From the NCBI GenBank assembly GCA_903916165.1, contig CAIWVR010000540.1:1-5581 (forward strand): a stretch of DNA of 5,581 nucleotides. The letters are read 5' to 3'. This DNA is from an uncultured Hyphomicrobiales bacterium (GTDB lineage Bacteria; Pseudomonadota; Alphaproteobacteria; Rhizobiales; Beijerinckiaceae). Under the pieces are notes generated by a model. That model saw nothing but the letters and a program-made list of their open reading frames with translations, made no database searches and was not told where the DNA came from. A program made the position numbers and the translations under genes. This document shows, in pieces, positions 4,332 to 5,581 of this stretch. Position 1 is the stretch's first letter; each line of letters begins with the position of its first letter.

Positions 4332-5581
4332 ATGGAGTATCGGCGTTATTTCGGACAGGCGATCGACCGCCTCAAGGCTGAGCGCCGCTACCGGGTATTC
4401 GCGGATCTCGAACGCGACGCCGACCGTTTTCCGCTCGCAACCTGGCGCCCGGACAATGGTGCCTCGCAAGAGGTCGTCATCTGGTGCTCCAATGATTATC
4501 TCGGCATGGGCCGCCACCCGCGCGTGATCGAGGCGATGACGACGGCCGCGCAGAAACATGGTGCCGGTGCCGGCGGCACGCGCAACATTTCAGGCACCAA
4601 CCATCCGCTCGTGCAGCTTGAAGCCGAACTCGCGGATCTGCACGGCAAGGACAATGCGCTTGCCTTCACCTCGGGCTGGATCTCGAATCTCGCCGGCATT
4701 TCGACCATTGCCGAGCTGCTGCCCAATTGCCTGATCATCTCGGATGCACTGAACCACAATTCCATGATCGAGGGCGTGCGCCGCTCGGGCTGCGAGAAGG
4801 TGATCTTCCGCCACAATGACGTTGCCCACCTCGAGGAAATCCTGATCGCTGCCGGCCACGACCGCGCCAAGCTCGTCGTGTTCGAAAGCCTGTACTCGAT
4901 GGACGGCGACATTGCGCCCGTCGGCGAGATCGCCGCTGTCTGCAAGAAGCACAATGCCATGTCCTATGTGGACGAGGTCCATGCGGTTGGTCTCTACGGC
5001 CCGCGCGGCGGCGGCATTTGCGAACGCGATGGTGTCATGTCCCAGATCGACGTGATCGAGGGCACGCTGGCCAAGGGTTTTGGGACGCTGGGCGGCTATA
5101 TTGCAGCCGATGCCGTGATCATCGATGCGGTGCGCTCCTATGCACCCTCCTTCATCTTCACCACCGCCCTGCCGCCCGCCGTCGCGGCGGCCGCCGGTGC
5201 CGCTGTGCGCCAGTTAAAGAATTCGCAGGACGAGCGCAGGCTGCAGCAGCAGCAGGTGGCGCGCACCAAGGCTGCCCTGGCCGCCGCCGAAATTCCGGTG
5301 ATGGCCAATGCCTCGCACATCGTGCCGGTCTTTGTCGGCGACGCGGAACTCTGCAAGAGCGCCAGCGACATCCTGCTCGAACGGCACGGCATCTACATCC
5401 AGCCGATCAATTATCCGACCGTTGCCCGCGGCACGGAGCGCCTGCGCGTCACGCCGACGCCCTACCATACGGATGCCCATATTGCTGCCCTCGTCGAGGC
5501 CCTGCAAGATGTCTGGCGCCGTCTCGGCCTGCCCTTTGGCGCAACGCCGCAGCCGGGCACGATGGAGGCCCTGCCGCACCC
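4332..5581 (+). CDS. hemA: 5-aminolevulinate synthase, C-terminus beyond the window
   Basis: This pyridoxal-phosphate enzyme condenses glycine with succinyl-CoA to 5-aminolevulinate, the first step of haem synthesis by the C4 (Shemin) route of alphaproteobacteria. There are 416 residues and no stop before the window ends; the family is usually just over 400 long, so only a short tail is missing. The start [14 protein letters not shown] and [18 protein letters not shown] are typical. Key residues fall at the same numbers as in the Rhodobacter enzyme: Arg21 (succinyl-CoA), Thr83 in GAGAGGTRN, His142 in LNHNSM (stacks on the cofactor), Asp214 and His217 in VDEVHAVG, and Lys248 in GTLAKGFG (Schiff base). 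[14 protein letters not shown] (359-372) is the C-terminal signature that separates it from AONS and KBL relatives. Small departures are TSGWISN, where TSGYVSN is common, and Gly249 after the catalytic Lys, where Ala is usual. It has its own leader behind the dedA terminator. Confidence 0.96.
   Translation, partial: MEYRRYFGQAIDRLKAERRYRVFADLERDADRFPLATWRPDNGASQEVVIWCSNDYLGMGRHPRVIEAMTTAAQKHGAGAGGTRNISGTNHPLVQLEAELADLHGKDNALAFTSGWISNLAGISTIAELLPNCLIISDALNHNSMIEGVRRSGCEKVIFRHNDVAHLEEILIAAGHDRAKLVVFESLYSMDGDIAPVGEIAAVCKKHNAMSYVDEVHAVGLYGPRGGGICERDGVMSQIDVIEGTLAKGFGTLGGYIAADAVIIDAVRSYAPSFIFTTALPPAVAAAAGAAVRQLKNSQDERRLQQQQVARTKAALAAAEIPVMANASHIVPVFVGDAELCKSASDILLERHGIYIQPINYPTVARGTERLRVTPTPYHTDAHIAALVEALQDVWRRLGLPFGATPQPGTMEALPH

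Noticed and set aside
4496..4960. Minus-strand frames opposite hemA
   Set aside because: hemA is certain from its catalytic motifs. The opposite frames have no recognisable domain or RBS.

Overview
The window reads as a chromosomal segment of a GC-rich alphaproteobacterium, most likely in the Hyphomicrobiales. The evidence is strong G/C preference at third codon positions, a C4-pathway 5-aminolevulinate synthase (haem made from glycine and succinyl-CoA) whose residue numbering lines up with the alphaproteobacterial enzymes, and a rhizobial-looking gene complement. No genus can be assigned from the sequence alone. There is no sign of a mobile element, CRISPR array, phage gene or stable RNA gene.

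Left part, minus strand (62-1732): a two-gene unit. First comes a secreted substrate-binding protein of the NMT1/SsuA/TauA-like ABC-transporter class. It is interrupted by an in-frame TAG at 1079-1081, where relatives usually have Trp, and the reading frame continues intact for 105 more residues. Its stop codon lies within the ribosome-binding site of the second gene, an isochorismatase-fold cysteine hydrolase with an Asp-Lys-Cys triad. Together they suggest import and hydrolysis of a small amide-type compound. The permease and ATPase are not in the window.

Middle, divergent (1733-1898): a 166-bp intergenic region. It holds a small leader hairpin next to the binding-protein RBS, a weak promoter candidate for the minus unit, and a striking T9A6 tract just upstream of the next plus-strand gene.

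Right part, plus strand: an unrecognised helical 155-residue protein (1899-2366), a compact RecD/Dda-like SF1B helicase with a probable TTG start (2420-3514), and a DedA-family membrane protein (3531-4058). Spacing of 53 and 16 bp makes one transcription unit plausible, and it ends in a strong intrinsic terminator at 4115-4148. A 183-bp leader follows, with three small inverted repeats and one AT-rich -10 candidate, and then hemA (4332 to the window end, still open).

The window is mostly ordinary housekeeping and accessory metabolism. I do not see a new multi-gene system. The items most worth a second look are the amber-interrupted transporter gene, the A/T tract that may sit inside an alternative N-terminus, the structured hemA leader, and the unrecognised protein next to the helicase.
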